DNA from: Streblospio benedicti
Taxonomy: Eukaryota > Annelida > Polychaeta > Spionida > Spionidae
Reading direction: 5' to 3'
DNA length: 64,000 nt
Assembly: GCA_019095985.1 (NCBI GenBank)
Contig: CM032669.1
Span: forward strand, 31,965,420 to 32,029,419
Made by a program: the position numbers and the translations under genes. Under the pieces are notes generated by a model. The model was not told where the DNA came from and did no database searches. It was given only the letters and a program-made list of their open reading frames with translations. Positions 43,370 to 55,522 of this stretch are shown here, piece by piece; position 1 is the stretch's first letter; every line of letters begins with the position of its first letter.

Positions 43370-44740
43370 CAGGTGATATGTTTAAGTAATTGAATCATGA
43401 AATGGCACACGTTGCTGTTCTGACACACAGCGTTGTGGCAAGATGTAAACGTAAAATGTAAACAAGGTGGTTTATAGTCGTGATTATAATGTGCTCTCAT
43501 GACTTTTTTTTGACAATTTTACACCAGGTCATTGGCACACTCAACGATCAGCAATTGATCATTTCTCATATACATGTACTTCCATCGGCAGCACATGCAG
43601 CACACACTGCTAATCATCTATACAGGCACTCACACACTCTTTCAACCCAATAACCTGTACCTAATTACAGATAACAGATAACAGTATTTTATTTCGGATG
43701 TCTTCTATAGTCTTCTACATAATTTAAAAACATAAGATCATATCCATAGAACAAGAGGGTTGTGTGTACAGTTATATACAGAACATAGTAAAAATTCTTA
43801 TTTGTATTTGAAATATTTGTAAAGTAATGTAATTCAATATATCACTGTTTTGCCATATTTTGGTTGAAGAGGTGGCATAAAACAAGATATTGTACAATGC
43901 TCGGAGGGGGCGGGGGGATGGTTACTTCGGGGATGAATGTGTAGGGGGTTCCACTGAAGGTCCAAAATCATACCCCTTATTGAAATCGGTGAAACTATGA
44001 AAATGATACCCGGCCTAGTGAAACCACCGGATGAAAACAATGGGGTACTATGCCAAGGGTATTATTCTATGTGTAATGAAAACAAGATTTTCTACAACTT
44101 ATATTTAGCTTTTGTGCTTTTTCATGGCTCAATAATGCAAAATCACATGAAAAGAGCGCTAAATATTGAACCTCAAGATTGAACCTCACTTAGTGAAACT
44201 GGCTGGAATGTTGAAATCATTACCCTAGTGAAGTGAGTGGTGGAAAAGGTGACCCCTAGGGAAACTGCGGGGTTGAAAAAGGTGACCCCTATCAGTGCCA
44301 CATGCCGTATAGGGCAACTATGGAATTTCCCCCCTCCTCCCCCTCCCCGAGGTACAATATCAGTTAAAATACTATTTTCGGACTCTTAAGTTGAACCTCC
44401 AGCCAACAATATAGTGACTTGATCTCAACCTCAGTTCTTCTCAGCAGGTCATCTCTGTGATCCCATTAATTAAGAACTAGAAATAATAACTTGTTGCTCT
44501 CTCTGAGTCTCCTTTGATCAAGGTTTTTTTTTCATTACTTTGTGTTTGTGCATTTGATTTATATTTCGTCATAAGATTACATATCTTATTCTGGTTTGTA
44601 TTGACAGCACAACACCTTGCGCCTTGCAGCTAGTCTGCCGGATTAACCTTAGTCTGGGGTCAAACCCCACGGTCTTCAGCAGTCACTTGCATTGTGGGAT
44701 TTGCTGAAAGAACATCAAATTTTCGTATTCCCCAAAACTC
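43370..44740. other. Spacer with a degenerate GTGAAAC repeat
   Basis: No gene. Between about 43915 and 44290 phrases such as AAATCGGTGAAACTATGAAAA, CCTAGTGAAACCACCGGATG and GTGACCCCTAGGGAAACTG recur at irregular spacing, a decayed minisatellite or old repeat. Confidence 0.45.
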
Positions 44741-44748
44741 TAGATTAG

Positions 44749-45790
44749 TTGTGCGATCAAACATTTTCTACACCTCGATTAATGTGCGTGAACGAACCTA
44801 TCGTCTGCATCTCTGTGTTGCTGCGTGCGGGAATAATCGTTAAGCATATGCTAGACACACTGCGTTATAACCTAGAGAACAGCGACATGGGCCCTAAACG
44901 GAATGCGCGTGATAAAGAAGGCACTAAGCAAGCCTCAACTAAGAGGCGTAAGGTGTCCAACTCTAGTATAGCTGAACCTCAGCGGAACACCCAACTGGAT
45001 ATGCTGACGACAACCTTAGCGGCTCTAACAGACAAAGTAGCACAGTTACAGGATACGGTGCACACGCTGTCTGCAAGTAACACACAAACCGTGCCTCAGG
45101 GGGTCACCAGTGTCCCGTCATCATCGTCGTTTGCGAGTACAGCTCCAGGACCGGTAGCCAGCCCATCAGAGCATGGCCCAGCACATCTCGTACATGAGAT
45201 GCCTTCCTCTTCACCCGCTCGAGTGGCTCTGGGACAACTGCCTACCATGCACGTTCTACCTACACAGCTGAGAACGGACATACGATCCTGTAAGAACATT
45301 AACCTTGCGTCTTTGCTGATTGCCGTGGATAGCGCCGAAAACCCAGTGACCACGACACGCACCATCGAAATCGGAGGGGAGTCCATTAATCTAAAGCCCC
45401 TAAAAGACAGCAGGTTAACACGAATGTTGACAGTACCAGAATTTATCAGGGCTTTCGGAATATACCGGGACGAGGTGTGCCATATCAGCCCAGAGAGGCG
45501 ACAAGAGCTAGACGCTTATATGGACTATGTTGTAAACCTCGCGCAATCTTACGATGGGGCGTGTTTTATAACTACCACTTGAAGTTCTCGTAAAAGGCTT
45601 CATACTACAAAACTCAGCATAATGTCGAGGTGGACTGGTCCAAGCCAGACATAGGGCTACGCAATGACTGTACGTCGGGCAAAAAAGCCAGAGCTTGTGG
45701 ATTATGTGACAGCCTAGAGCACGCCACCCACTTCTGCCATCTCGCCGCTAGCTCACATAAACCCAGTAAGCTGGCCAAGTGTGTTTAAAC
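44749..45790 (+). mobile_element. DIRS-like element A, gag-like part
   Basis: Plus-strand fossil of a tyrosine-recombinase (DIRS/Ngaro-type) retrotransposon. The product has a basic N-terminal segment (RKVSNSSIAEP), a coiled coil (LDMLTTTLAALTDKVAQLQD), a Ser/Pro-rich linker and a conserved-looking capsid-like part (LKDSRLTRMLTVPEFIRAF, AYMDYVVNLAQSYDG), then a Cys/His cluster (ACGLCDSLEHATHFC). The RT part of what seems to be the same element resumes at 53008, about 7 kb on. Broken, about two breaks besides the insertion. Confidence 0.7.
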
Positions 45791-47268
45791 GCTTCGGGTG
45801 AGGCAGCGTGCGCGCTCATCCCGCGGCCACCCAGCGCGGGGATGGACTTCTCGTTGTGTATCGCTTCTTGTGACCTCTTCTTCGGTCCCCTATGTTCTGT
45901 CACACCCGGTTGGGCGTGCCCTCGGTGTCTGCCTCAGGTCTCACGAAAGGCCTCCCGTAACGGGGAGGACTTCGCACTGATGCTGACACGCACACGTGCG
46001 TAGGCGTCCCCACGTCCGTGCCACACAGGACCTGGTGGTTCACGAGCGCCAGCCACGGGCTGGTGCTCAGAAGGAAGATGTTTCTTAAGGGCCTATTCTC
46101 ATCGAGAATAGGTTGCCGAGCCCTACCTTGCTGCCCGTACAGCGTCTAGGATAGAACTGAGACCTAATGTCTCTTAACCCAGTACTTAAGTGTACTGGTT
46201 CACTAATCCTACAGTGGCCATAGTAAAGAGAACAAGTCCTTACAAGGTGTGTGTAACGAAGGGGAACTAACCTAGTCCAGTGCAACATATATATATATTA
46301 TTATTTCTACTTTAGACTACAGGAATGCTGTCATTCCTGAACACTGGATGACTTACACGAGAACTAATTTTGTTACACACTCCCCCAGATTCCATGGGAC
46401 TGGAACACTCCGCTTTTAAGGGCGTGAAGCATTCACATGGAAACTTACATTTAACAAAATACAAAACAGTATCCAAAAAAAGTGTGTAGATGCGGCCTGG
46501 CTTCTGGCTGCGACGGGTTCCACCAGCGAGAGCACACGGCGTGTGCCCGGACATATCCTCGTCGCCCCCGCTGCGATGACCTGCGGGCACTTCCGCGGTC
46601 AACGTAACTCTTCGCCTGCGACGCCCTCGCGGTTAAGTCCGCTGGCGACGCTGCTTCTGCTGAACTTGGTAGAGGTCCGCTGATAACAATCATCCTCGCG
46701 GGAGTTGCGTCGAACACCTGAAACGGATCACATTAAACTCCCCATCCACCTGGGTTTCGTTGTACAAACGCCTGTAAATATAAAAAAACATTAAACATAA
46801 ACAATAACAGGACGCCAAACGAATAAAACTTGCTAAAAAGCTGATGTGGATTCCGTGATAAATTACAAAAAGGGGATTGATCCACCGCGACTTTTACTTA
46901 GTAAAAAACAAACGAACATTATTTACAGGAAGGGACTTATTATCAAAAAGGGCGGAAAGAAATCTGGGGGTGCCGCTGGCTACGAGACGGGTGTACCATG
47001 TAGAGTACGATTAGCCAACGACAATTTGACCACTGTAGGGCGGATTGCTCTTGAACTGACAAGTTCAACACCTACGGGGCCGGTGGCAACTGGTCCGGTC
47101 ACCCGCGAGAACAATCCTTACTCCCATGGCATCCCAGCTACCATGATTTTGCTGCACCGCGTCCGGTGTCGCTGGGCTCCGCTCGCATTGAGCAACGCAC
47201 AACCTGGAACTGCACCGCCAGAGGACTCGTCAGTCTGACACGGTCAGCCCCCACCCCACCCAGTGCTT
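45791..47268. other. GC-richer inserted DNA with several short palindromes
   Basis: No gene recognised. Palindromic hairpins: CCTCCCGTAACGGGGAGG (45951-45968), CCTATTCTCATCGAGAATAGG (about 46091-46111; 21 bases) inside wider GGGC..GCCC arms, and CAGTACTTAAGTGTACTG (about 46181-46198). A (TA)n/(TTA)n tract is at 46288-46305. Probably part of the retroelement material that split DIRS-like element A. Confidence 0.45.
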
Positions 47269-50200
47269 CTACGACTTCTTCTTCTTCAGGGACAGCGTCG
47301 TCTTCGTGGCTGAAGAGGAACTACTGCTGACCCACCGTGGCTTGTCTGTAGATGCTGCCGTACTACCCTTCTTGGTGACACTGGCACTGCTCACTGTAGC
47401 ACTGGACTTCTTCTTCTGTGGCTTCTTCTGGGGCGCCTTGTCACCTTCCTCTGCCTTGGGAAGAGAGGTGGTGGGGGACGCCAACAGCCGGTCTTCTGTC
47501 TCCTTATCAAGAGACTTGGCGGAGCCTGTGCCCACACTCATCATTGAGCTACTGGACTGACTCCGACTGCTCTTTGTTGACACCGGGATCTTGGATGGAG
47601 CGGTTGGTTCCCGTCTCCCTCCCCCAGTAGCCAACTCCCCTTCTTCCCGTCTCTCCATCCGCACCTCTGGCAACGGAACTTCATGCACCGCGGAGAACAC
47701 GTCATACAGGTTCTCTGCCTCACACTCCAACCGCTCCACTTCCCGCTGGACATAAGGACTCGTGACCTCACGAGCCAGGTTCAGGTCCCGGAATCTGTCC
47801 ACAAAGGCACACAGACCCCCGGACAGTTCTTGAATGCCTTCTGCGTTCTTCGTCCCAAGGTTGAAGAGCCGATCCATATCGCGCGACCTAACTGTCACGA
47901 AGTGCTTCTGCAGTTCCACTTCTTTTTCGGCCACTGCCAACGCTTCTTTCGCAGCCACCAACTCTTCTTGGGGACTACTGGTGCTCAGCTGCTCAACGAC
48001 TATTCTAGCCTCTGCCCTCTCAGGATGACGGGGCAACTCTTCGGCCAGAGATAGTCCAGGTGTTCCTGGTACAGGGAGTCTTTCGGCCAGCCACCTCTCC
48101 ACAAAAGCTTCCAGCTCACCATGCATCGTATTGACGCAAACATAGATGGCTGGATAAGGATCCGCTTCCGGATGTTCAGTGAGGTGTGCTGCCAGAAATT
48201 CTTTAGCTTCAATGACGTCCTGCTTCTGCTCACGCATCAGGTCACTGAGCGCGGCCCAGGTTGCTCGCAAATGAGCAGGTCGGTGTCGGGTGCCGCTTCA
48301 AGGGATCCTGTGGAACCCCACAAAACTTCTGAACGGCTGGCTTGCTGTTGCAGCTTCACGGTGCCCTGGGGCAACTGGTAGGTGGCCGACTGACGGAGCT
48401 GATTCAATTCAGCTTGGTCACTCGCAGCTGTCTTGTTGAGCTGATCCACCGTGGCCCGAGCGGCGGTGAGATCAGCGAGGGCGCGACTGTGTTCCTCGCG
48501 GAGCGTGGCGAGGTCGCGGGATATAGCATCTCGCTCCTCGCGAGCTTCATTGCGCTCCCCGCGGTACTTCTCCACCTCGTCGCGATGCCTGTCCCCGCGA
48601 GCCGTCTGCGTCTGAAGCTGTTGCGACAGGTGAACCCTGTTGCTTTCCCACTCGGCCTGCTTCTTCTGCATCTCCTTGTGAAGGTCATAGTGTTTTTCAC
48701 TCAACCTGGCGAGCTGCTCATCCCGTTGGTTGTACTTCTGCTGCCACGTTTGGCTCTCTTCCCGAAGGTGACCAACTAGTGTGAGTCGCTTGGAGGAGGT
48801 CCTGCTGCTTGCTGGGCTGACAGAGTCAGTCCGACCCCGCTTGCTGGCTACACTGACAGAAGCAGAGCTACTGTGCTTCTGTTCGACCCGCTTCCTCTGT
48901 CCCTTCTCTCGATCACGTGCCACCAGACTGCTAAATGACAGTTCAGGCGCACTTGCTGTCTCAGCTTCCACTGCCTGCGACCCAGTGGCCGCTGCGGATG
49001 TGACGGTGGATGACGCGGCCACCTTGGGGCACCTTGTCTCTGCTTTCTTCTCGCCCCTACTGCCTTCATCTTCTCCCTTGACTGCTTCTTTTCTCTGGTG
49101 GCAAATTCACTCTGGTTTTACTGCCTTCATCAAAGACACCAACAGTCAGCATCGGTAGCTGATCCTTCATCTGCTGCGCCTTCATTGAACTTAGGTTGGA
49201 GTCTTCCTTCTCATGGCTGTCCAGCCCTCGGTTTTCGGATGGACCCTCGCTCTCACTTCCCTCCGTGGCCCCTGACACCTTTGTGTCAGCTGCCATGAAG
49301 GATTCTCTTCTCACGAGGTCCGGTTGGTACCCCCTCTGTTCTTCCTCACTGCATCCGTCTGGCTACCAGTCTCCAGACCGTTAGGTGGTTGTCCCTCTTC
49401 CAAGAGGAGAAGGGACTGGCCCTCATCCCCCACTTCCCGTAGTCCTACCCCTTGCACAGATCCAACCATGCAAGGGTGGTGTCATCCCAATCTTGCTTCG
49501 TGACCTGTGGACCATCCCTCAGGAAGTGACCCACAATCCGTCACCGACCCGGTTAGATCGCTAAACCCAAACTTGCATCAGCAAACCATTTTTCTTCTCC
49601 CAATTGAGGGTACTCTTGGCGATATGGACGTGGATCACCGCCTTTTAGTTCTTCATCACTGAACTCCATATAGTCATGACCATTTGCTGCGCTCGCGGGT
49701 GGCGGAGGCTTTTTCGATTTCAAGGTCAATCAACAGCTCTGCAGTTGTTCTTGATGCGTTTTGGGTGACTTCTTTTTTTGCGACAGCTTTCTTTTGTCGC
49801 TGTTACCACCCATTTCTGCTGTTGGTCTCTTGGGCACTTCTTCACGATGTGCTTCTATCAGGTGCTGCACTGCACTTGATAATGACGGAAACATCCGTCC
49901 GTGACATGTCTCTGGCAACTTTTCAATGGGGGTCCGACTGCAGCACGGCGCGGAAAAGCATCTCCCCGCCTTCATATGGAAATGGGCCCAGTGCTCAATG
50001 ACACTCTCGAACCCACTCCACATGTGTTCTCGTGCCGATCTGGATCGTAGACCACAAGCCATCAATGGATCCATCTTCGCGCAATCTGCGGACGTCCTGA
50101 CCAGATTGGCTTTGTCGCGAGTTACCATCGCTTGGGGTTGAGGAAGTGCATACTTGTCACTTGCGTCTAGTGCGGCCCAGGGCTCACACCCGACCACAGG

Positions 50201-51148
50201 GCACCTCATTCCACACTCGATCCAGGACAGATACAGCATTTGCACACTGTGTCTTTCAACCTGGTCGAATGGTAGCCGCGACACTGGAACAGTTACTTCT
50301 GGGTGCAGCTGGGGAAAGCCTCGATGGCCTGTTGCATTGGCCACCCGCGCCACTTGGCTCCATCTGAGCTCTGGCTTGCTATCTCGGCCCTTACTTCCTG
50401 TCTGTCCTTGGGCCATCCACTTCGGTTCTTCTGGGTGGCCATAACCTGGACCACGGGACACCTCATAAGAATGCTGTGCCCGGCCCGTCTGATGGTCTGG
50501 CAAGAACTCCACTCCTTCTGTGGGTTGTCCACGAATGAACCGCCCCGGGTACAATACATCTTGGGTGTAAGGGTCCGCATAAAAATTGCGACGCTCACGC
50601 TCTGTGGGCTTCTTCCGTGGGGAAGGCGCTCGCTTGGGACGGCTTCCCTTCTCACGAGAACGAAGTGGCAGTCGCACTTCGCTCTCCGATGATCGCCGCG
50701 ACGCGCCCGAAACGCTCGCGGTCTCTTCACTGCTGGCAAGAGCATCGTGGTCCCTGTTGTCCACGAGTTCTTCTTCTGGGGCAGCTATTTCCGCCAACTT
50801 GGCCGCCAGCTCTACTACCGAAAGCTGGGGTGACCCTGGCGTGGAGGTCGTGTCCATAACGTCCTCCCTCTCTTCACTGCTTCCCACTACCTGAGAACTT
50901 TCGCTCTCTTGCCTTTCTGCGTGGGCCACTGTGTGCCCGCCGTCTTCACTTGCGTGAGCCACTACGTGCTCCCCGACTTTGTTTGCGTGAGCCTCTGTGT
51001 GCTCCCCGTCTTCACTTGCGTGAGCCACCATGTGCTCCCCGACTTGGTCCTGGCGAGGAAACAAATTGTCCCTCTCTTCTGCCTCGACAGCAGCAGCCCA
51101 CGAAAGCAGACCACCCCCATCGTCGTCATTGGGCCCCGAATCAGCCAT
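47269..51148 (-). mobile_element. Three-frame gag-like block, copy 1 (unclassified retroelement fossil)
   Basis: Three long minus-strand frames in order. First (51148-49730): acidic N-terminus with repeated AHASEDGEHT-like units, an Arg/Lys/Pro region, then a Cys/His-rich part (RCPVVGCEPW, AKMDPLMACG, IEHWAHFHMKAGRCFSAPCC, VQHLIEAHREE). Second (49022-48237): Ser/Ala-rich start, then a long coiled coil (EQLARLSEKHYDLHKEMQ, DAISRDLATLREEH) and SRSEVLWGSTGS. Third (48270-47269): ATWAALSDLMREQKQDVIEA, a second helical region (ELVAAKEALAVAEKEVELQ) and a Ser/Lys-rich tail. The same blocks in the same order recur at 61609-64000. No pol domain adjoins. Structural-protein role is inferred. Fairly whole, with a few breaks. 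Confidence 0.55.
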
Positions 51149-51669
51149 ACTGACTAATTCGGCCCCCTTCTTCCTGGAACAATCCTCACTCCAGACTTCT
51201 TTCTTCCAATCCCAGCCTTCTTACTGATGTCCAATGCTTCTAACACACTACTCCAGTCTTCAGTCTTCTATCCAAAAGAAAACCACGCCGCCTTAACATT
51301 AAATTGTACAAAATTACACTCGCAATCTGTTCACTACCAAACCAGGAGACAAAGTGACTTTCAAAACTGAATACTGTATCTTTTACTTCAGTATTACCCG
51401 TTCATGCATCTTGAGCCAATCAGTGCAGTTACCGAGGCGGCTGACCTCGACCCTGTTCCGGTTCATGGCGTCACATTGTTTAATTTTCTGGGCCTCGAGG
51501 ATCCCCCGCAAGCCGCGAGTCCCCTCGCCTAACGCGAGGTGACCACTTTCTTTGTTTTCTTAGCGAGTATTCCCAAGCCGCCTTTAACGGTTATCTCCAC
51601 TCCTTTGTTTCAATAGAGTACTTACTTGACCCCGCAGATGCAAAGGTCACTCTCAGTAGTTACTCTGAA
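51149..51669. other. Spacer, no gene seen
   Basis: Pyrimidine-rich at 51160-51270. One hairpin, CCTCGCCTAACGCGAGG, at about 51524-51540. Confidence 0.4.
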
Positions 51670-52028
51670 TTCAGAGACAAGGTATATCTTTGTATAGGTA
51701 TTTGAAAGATCGTGGATTCGAACTCACGGTCTTCCGTCCATGATTCAGACCCGTCATATGTCATGGGCGGCTGCTCTACCGACTGAGCTAATCTCCCTAG
51801 ACACAGTACCTCTACTTTATTTCGCACATGCATCAACTGTCTGCCGTGTTCTATTTTAGGCTGTAGCCTGTTACTAGCCTCTGTCACTACGTGCGTCGAG
51901 CACATTGTAATCATGGCAGGATGCATTGTGCATGTTGTGTGTCTATATCTCTGAAACTTGTTCTCTATTACGTCGAGTATGCGCGACCTGACGGAGAACC
52001 TGTGTGCCCTGTTTTCACTTTCTTTACA
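51670..52028. repeat. Direct repeat copy A (359 bp) containing a tRNA-like sequence
   Basis: From TTCAGAGACAAGGTATATC to TTTTCACTTTCTTTACA. Repeated at 52703-53007 with a few substitutions and a deletion of about 50 bases that removes part of the tRNA-like segment. The two copies enclose about 675 bp. Confidence 0.9.
51703..51797 (-). tRNA. tRNA-derived pseudogene or SINE head
   Basis: Minus strand starts GGGAGAT, has an A-box TTAGCTCAGTCGGTAGAGCA with a good D arm, and a B-box GAGTTCGAATCC in a T arm with CGTG/CACG stem; the acceptor end ATCTTTC pairs imperfectly with GGGAGAT. The anticodon region is too long for a normal tRNA, so it is a derived sequence, not a working gene. Confidence 0.7.
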
Positions 52029-52702
52029 GACTCCCCCAACTCCCTACTCCTCTACAACCAGCCACAAGGTGATGACGCGCTCACGTCCCTTGGGAGATCC
52101 TCGGCACTGCCGAGAAGCTCCTTCTTTCGGGTCCAGATTCCAGCTATCCACAAGGGATCCGGGTTACCACCCAGAGTCGCCATCACTTGCCACTGGCTGC
52201 TTTGGAGAGAGAGATAGGAAGTTCTATACCGTCAGTGAACCAGGGACACCGGGGTTATCAGATCAGGAATTCTCCCTGAGTGCACAATCCCATAGTCAGC
52301 TTTCGGTGACTGAGGGACCTGTAAGAATTCTCAGATCTAACTTTCCCATCATCCGTCAGATCACACATACCCAACTATCTCTAGTTCGAAATTTCCCGGG
52401 CGGTAGGCTCCCCTCCCCCACTCTTCAGACCAATCCACTCAGGACCTCTGGAGTTAGTTGGCATCAGCATACATGATACTAGGCTAATTGGACTTAGTTG
52501 TACCGTATCACCTCCTTCGTGACACTAGGCTAATTCCAATCAGTTGTACCGTATCAGTATACGTGATACTACGCCAACTCCACTAAGGGCCCTCCTTGAA
52601 TCAGTAAGCTTAAGTCCGATTGGTTTAACTTTACAGGGACAACTACCCGGAGGCTTCAACGAAGCACCAGGGCCAGTTATCTTCCACCAACTGAAACGGA
52701 AT
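52029..52702. other. Internal segment between the two direct repeats
   Basis: A plus-strand frame stays open to 52476 but its product (RSRPLGDPRHCREAPSFG, SDQEFSLSAQSHSQLSVTEG) matches nothing I know. At 52474-52585 is a tandem repeat of about 45 bp, nearly three units, each with TGATACTAGGCTAATT and TTGTACCGTATCA. Confidence 0.5.
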
Positions 52703-53007
52703 TTCAGAGACAAGGTATATCTTTGTAAAGGTATTTGGAAGATGGGCGGCTGCTCTACCGACTGAGCTAATCTCCCTAGACACAGTACCTCTACTTTATT
52801 TCGCACATGCATCAACTGTCTGCCGTGTTCTATTTTAGGCTGTAGCCTGTTACTAGCCTCTGTCACTATGTGCGTTGAGCACGTTGTAATCATGGCAGGA
52901 TGCATTGTGCATGTTGTGTGTCTATATCTCTGAAACTTGTTCTCTATTACGTCGAGTGTGCGCTACCTGACGGAGAACCTGCATACCCTGTTTTCACTTT
53001 CTTTACA
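52703..53007. repeat. Direct repeat copy B (305 bp)
   Basis: Same unit as 51670-52028. It keeps the A-box end (CGGCTGCTCTACCGACTGAG) but has lost the B-box. Its end coincides with the point where DIRS-like element A resumes. Confidence 0.9.
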
Positions 53008-53887
53008 ATACCAGCATGTTTGCACCAAATGCAATTCTACCCACCATTGCGGTTTACCAAGTGACAAACTTCTGCCATCATCACCAATCCACATCGTAGT
53101 GCTTAGGGATTTATTGAGTGGGTATCCTGATACAAACTGGGTAAACTGGCTATGCGATAGCATCCAAAACGGATTTGACACTGGCATAGATAAACCACGC
53201 AAGCATCCATTCATTTGTAAAAACCTACAATCAGCAGGAGCGAACAGTGAGTTTGTTACGTCTGCTATTAGAGAAGTTAGCAACGGTTTTGTGATCGGAC
53301 CTTTTGATAACGCTATCTGGGAGAACAGTCGTATCTCGCCGATAGGGGTGGCAATAGGAAAGTGGTCAGGGAAACGCCGTTTGATACTATATCTCAGCAG
53401 CCCACATGATAATGCAGGCCATCCTAGTATCAATTCCCTGATAGATAAGGAAAGTTTCAGTATGACGTAAGTCGTACACAACAATAGACGATGCTGTAAC
53501 TGTGTTAAAAAGCTTCTGCGCTCATTCTATGATGTGCAAAGTGGACATTGCCTCTGCATTTAAAATATTACCCATTCAACCCTCGCAATGGCGCTACTAC
53601 GGATTTAGATGGCAGAACAAAGTGTATTATTTTCAAAAGTTAGCTTTTGGGTGCCGTAGCTCGCCTTACCTCTTTAGCCAACTTAGTAAAGCTATAGCTT
53701 GGGTAGCCATGAACAAGTACGACATTGCAAACATTTTGTATCTACTGGATGATTTCTTAACAATAGACCCACCAAGCGGCAATGGCCATGCCACTATGGC
53801 AAGTTTATGCAGGCTCTTTAGCGACTTGAATATCCCTCTAAACGAGGACAAGACTATGGGACCCGCTAGTACGATGATTCTTTTCCG
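53008..53887 (+). mobile_element. DIRS-like element A, reverse transcriptase part
   Basis: Plus strand: a Cys/His stretch (VCTKCNSTHHCGLPSDK), the family phrase LRDLLSGYPDTNWVNWLCDS, IQNGFDTGI, GFVIGPFDNAIW and PIGVAIGKWSGKRRLILYLS; then RT core text VDIASAFKILPIQPSQW, YYFQKLAFGCRSSPYLFSQL and the catalytic LYLLDDFLTIDPP. LSGYP and this RT type are characteristic of DIRS/Ngaro elements. RNase H, methylase and recombinase are not seen; the text stops near 53887 where the next element begins. Broken, one or two breaks. Confidence 0.82.
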
Positions 53888-55422
53888 GAAAGCAACCTCG
53901 AGTTCATAATTGCATTTACATCATTGTGACGTCATGCTCGAATTTCAAAACAGAGAAATCCATGCATGCGCATCACTTCTTTCTTTTCGAAGTGTCAGAA
54001 ACTCAGGTTTTGTGTAACGCGTTTACAACCCGTTTTTCGCGAGCAACAAACCTTGTGCCTTAGGATTTCTGGTAACTCAGTTCTGGATAACGTCCTCAAG
54101 GTCAGTTTTAGCGTGTTTTTGTACGGCTTTTGTTATGGCAGACGCCGCTACGCCGACCACTTCAGCGACCCAGGCCACAGGGGACCCGGCCGCCATCTTG
54201 GATGGCAAAACTGATGCTGCCGCAAGGCCAACCCCCTCAGGGGAGATTGGTAGCCGGCGTGAGGACCACCCAAGGCCATCTGCAGATGGTACGGGCCCCT
54301 CTACAGCGCCTCCGGGGGCATCTACGGGTGCCCCAGAGGAAGATTCGATCTCCCTTCACCCACGTGAGAACTCCAAGCGGTCTCGCAGGTAACGTGACCA
54401 CGCTGACAGGCGGTCACGTGCCCACGCTGACAGTGAATCGTCGTTGGGGTCGGCCATTTCCTCTTACGAGGATGATTTCTCGGACTACGACAGTCCGTCC
54501 CCGGACAGGCGGTGGGGCCGTCGCCATCGGCGCTCACATTCCCCCTTGAGATGGGCACGCAGCCGTCCTTCGCGGCACAGCCGCTCACGGCACGGGCGTT
54601 CCCCCTCAGCACGCTGCAGACGCTCACACTCACGCTACGAGCGATCACGCTCGCGCCACTCGCGGCGGCGCACCAGGTCCCGGTCTGTGACACCGGCCAG
54701 GCGCTCCCCCTCTCCTGACAGATCGGTGGATTACCACGGATTTCGTGCGGTGCCAGATGAGGCACCCGTGCGCTCCCTCCCATCCTATTTAGCGGAGTCA
54801 GTGGAGGTCTATTTCCGCCGCCACCTCACTGACAAAGATGTCAGTGACATCCTTAAGGCACACCCGGTTCCAGGCTTGGAGTGCCTCAAGGTCCCGAAAC
54901 TGGACCGGAACATTGAAAACAATTACGGCTGGATCATAACACCAGGTCCAAGGGCTCCCTCCTAGTGTCCAAGGACGCGGCACTGCAGGGGGTCCACGAT
55001 AAGATTGTACAGGCGATGGGCCCCTTGTCTACGCTTTGGGTAGCAATCGATAATGCAAGGCGGGAGCCTACGCGATTTGATGCCCAAGACATGTTGACTT
55101 TGCTCGAGATCGCCATCAGGATGGTGGGGCAGTCAGCCCAGGCCATGACCTACACACGGCGTAGGGAGCTAACCACGTTTGTTTTGAGTAAGCAGTCGGA
55201 CGCCACTGAGGCGCTCCGTGTCCATGGATCTGCCCTGCCCACAGGCGGGGAGGTCCTCTTTGGGCAGGAATTCCAAGAGGTCCTCTTGCAAGAGGTTAGG
55301 CGAGTGGGGGGGATGGCCCAGCTGCTGCGTTTGAAGCAGCAGCGATCCCGGCGGGATCGAAGAAATAAGACTTCTAACCCCCCCAAGCACCAGCACCAGG
55401 GGTCGTCCGGTGGGAACAAGGG
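53888..55422 (+). mobile_element. DIRS-like element B, gag-like part, cut by a gap
   Basis: A second plus-strand fossil, starting near 53888. The coding part from 54135 has an Ala/Pro/Ser-rich start (MADAATPTTSATQATGDPAA), a long Ser-Arg repeat region (SRSRHGRSPSARCRRSHSRY), then a conserved-looking domain (LPSYLAESVEVYFRRHLTD, VPKLDRNIENNYGWI; LQGVHDKIVQAMGPLSTLW; TLLEIAIRMVGQSAQAMTYT; GSALPTGGEVLFGQEFQE). This layout fits the first ORF of DIRS-like elements. GC-rich compared with its flanks. It ends in the N gap, so the pol part is not available. About three breaks. Confidence 0.68.
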
Positions 55423-55522
55423 NNNNNNNNNNNNNNNNNNNNNNNNNNNNNNNNNNNNNNNNNNNNNNNNNNNNNNNNNNNNNNNNNNNNNNNNNNNNNN
55501 NNNNNNNNNNNNNNNNNNNNNN
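55423..55522. other. Assembly gap (100 N)
   Basis: Exactly 100 N. Sequence and composition differ on the two sides, so unlike the 43 kb gap this one probably hides real sequence. Confidence 0.98.

Noticed and set aside
46249-46379. Possible LTR ends (TGTGTAAC and GTTACACA) beside a G-rich tract on the minus strand
   Set aside because: No second copy was found on the far side of the 47-51 kb block, so a terminal repeat is not supported.
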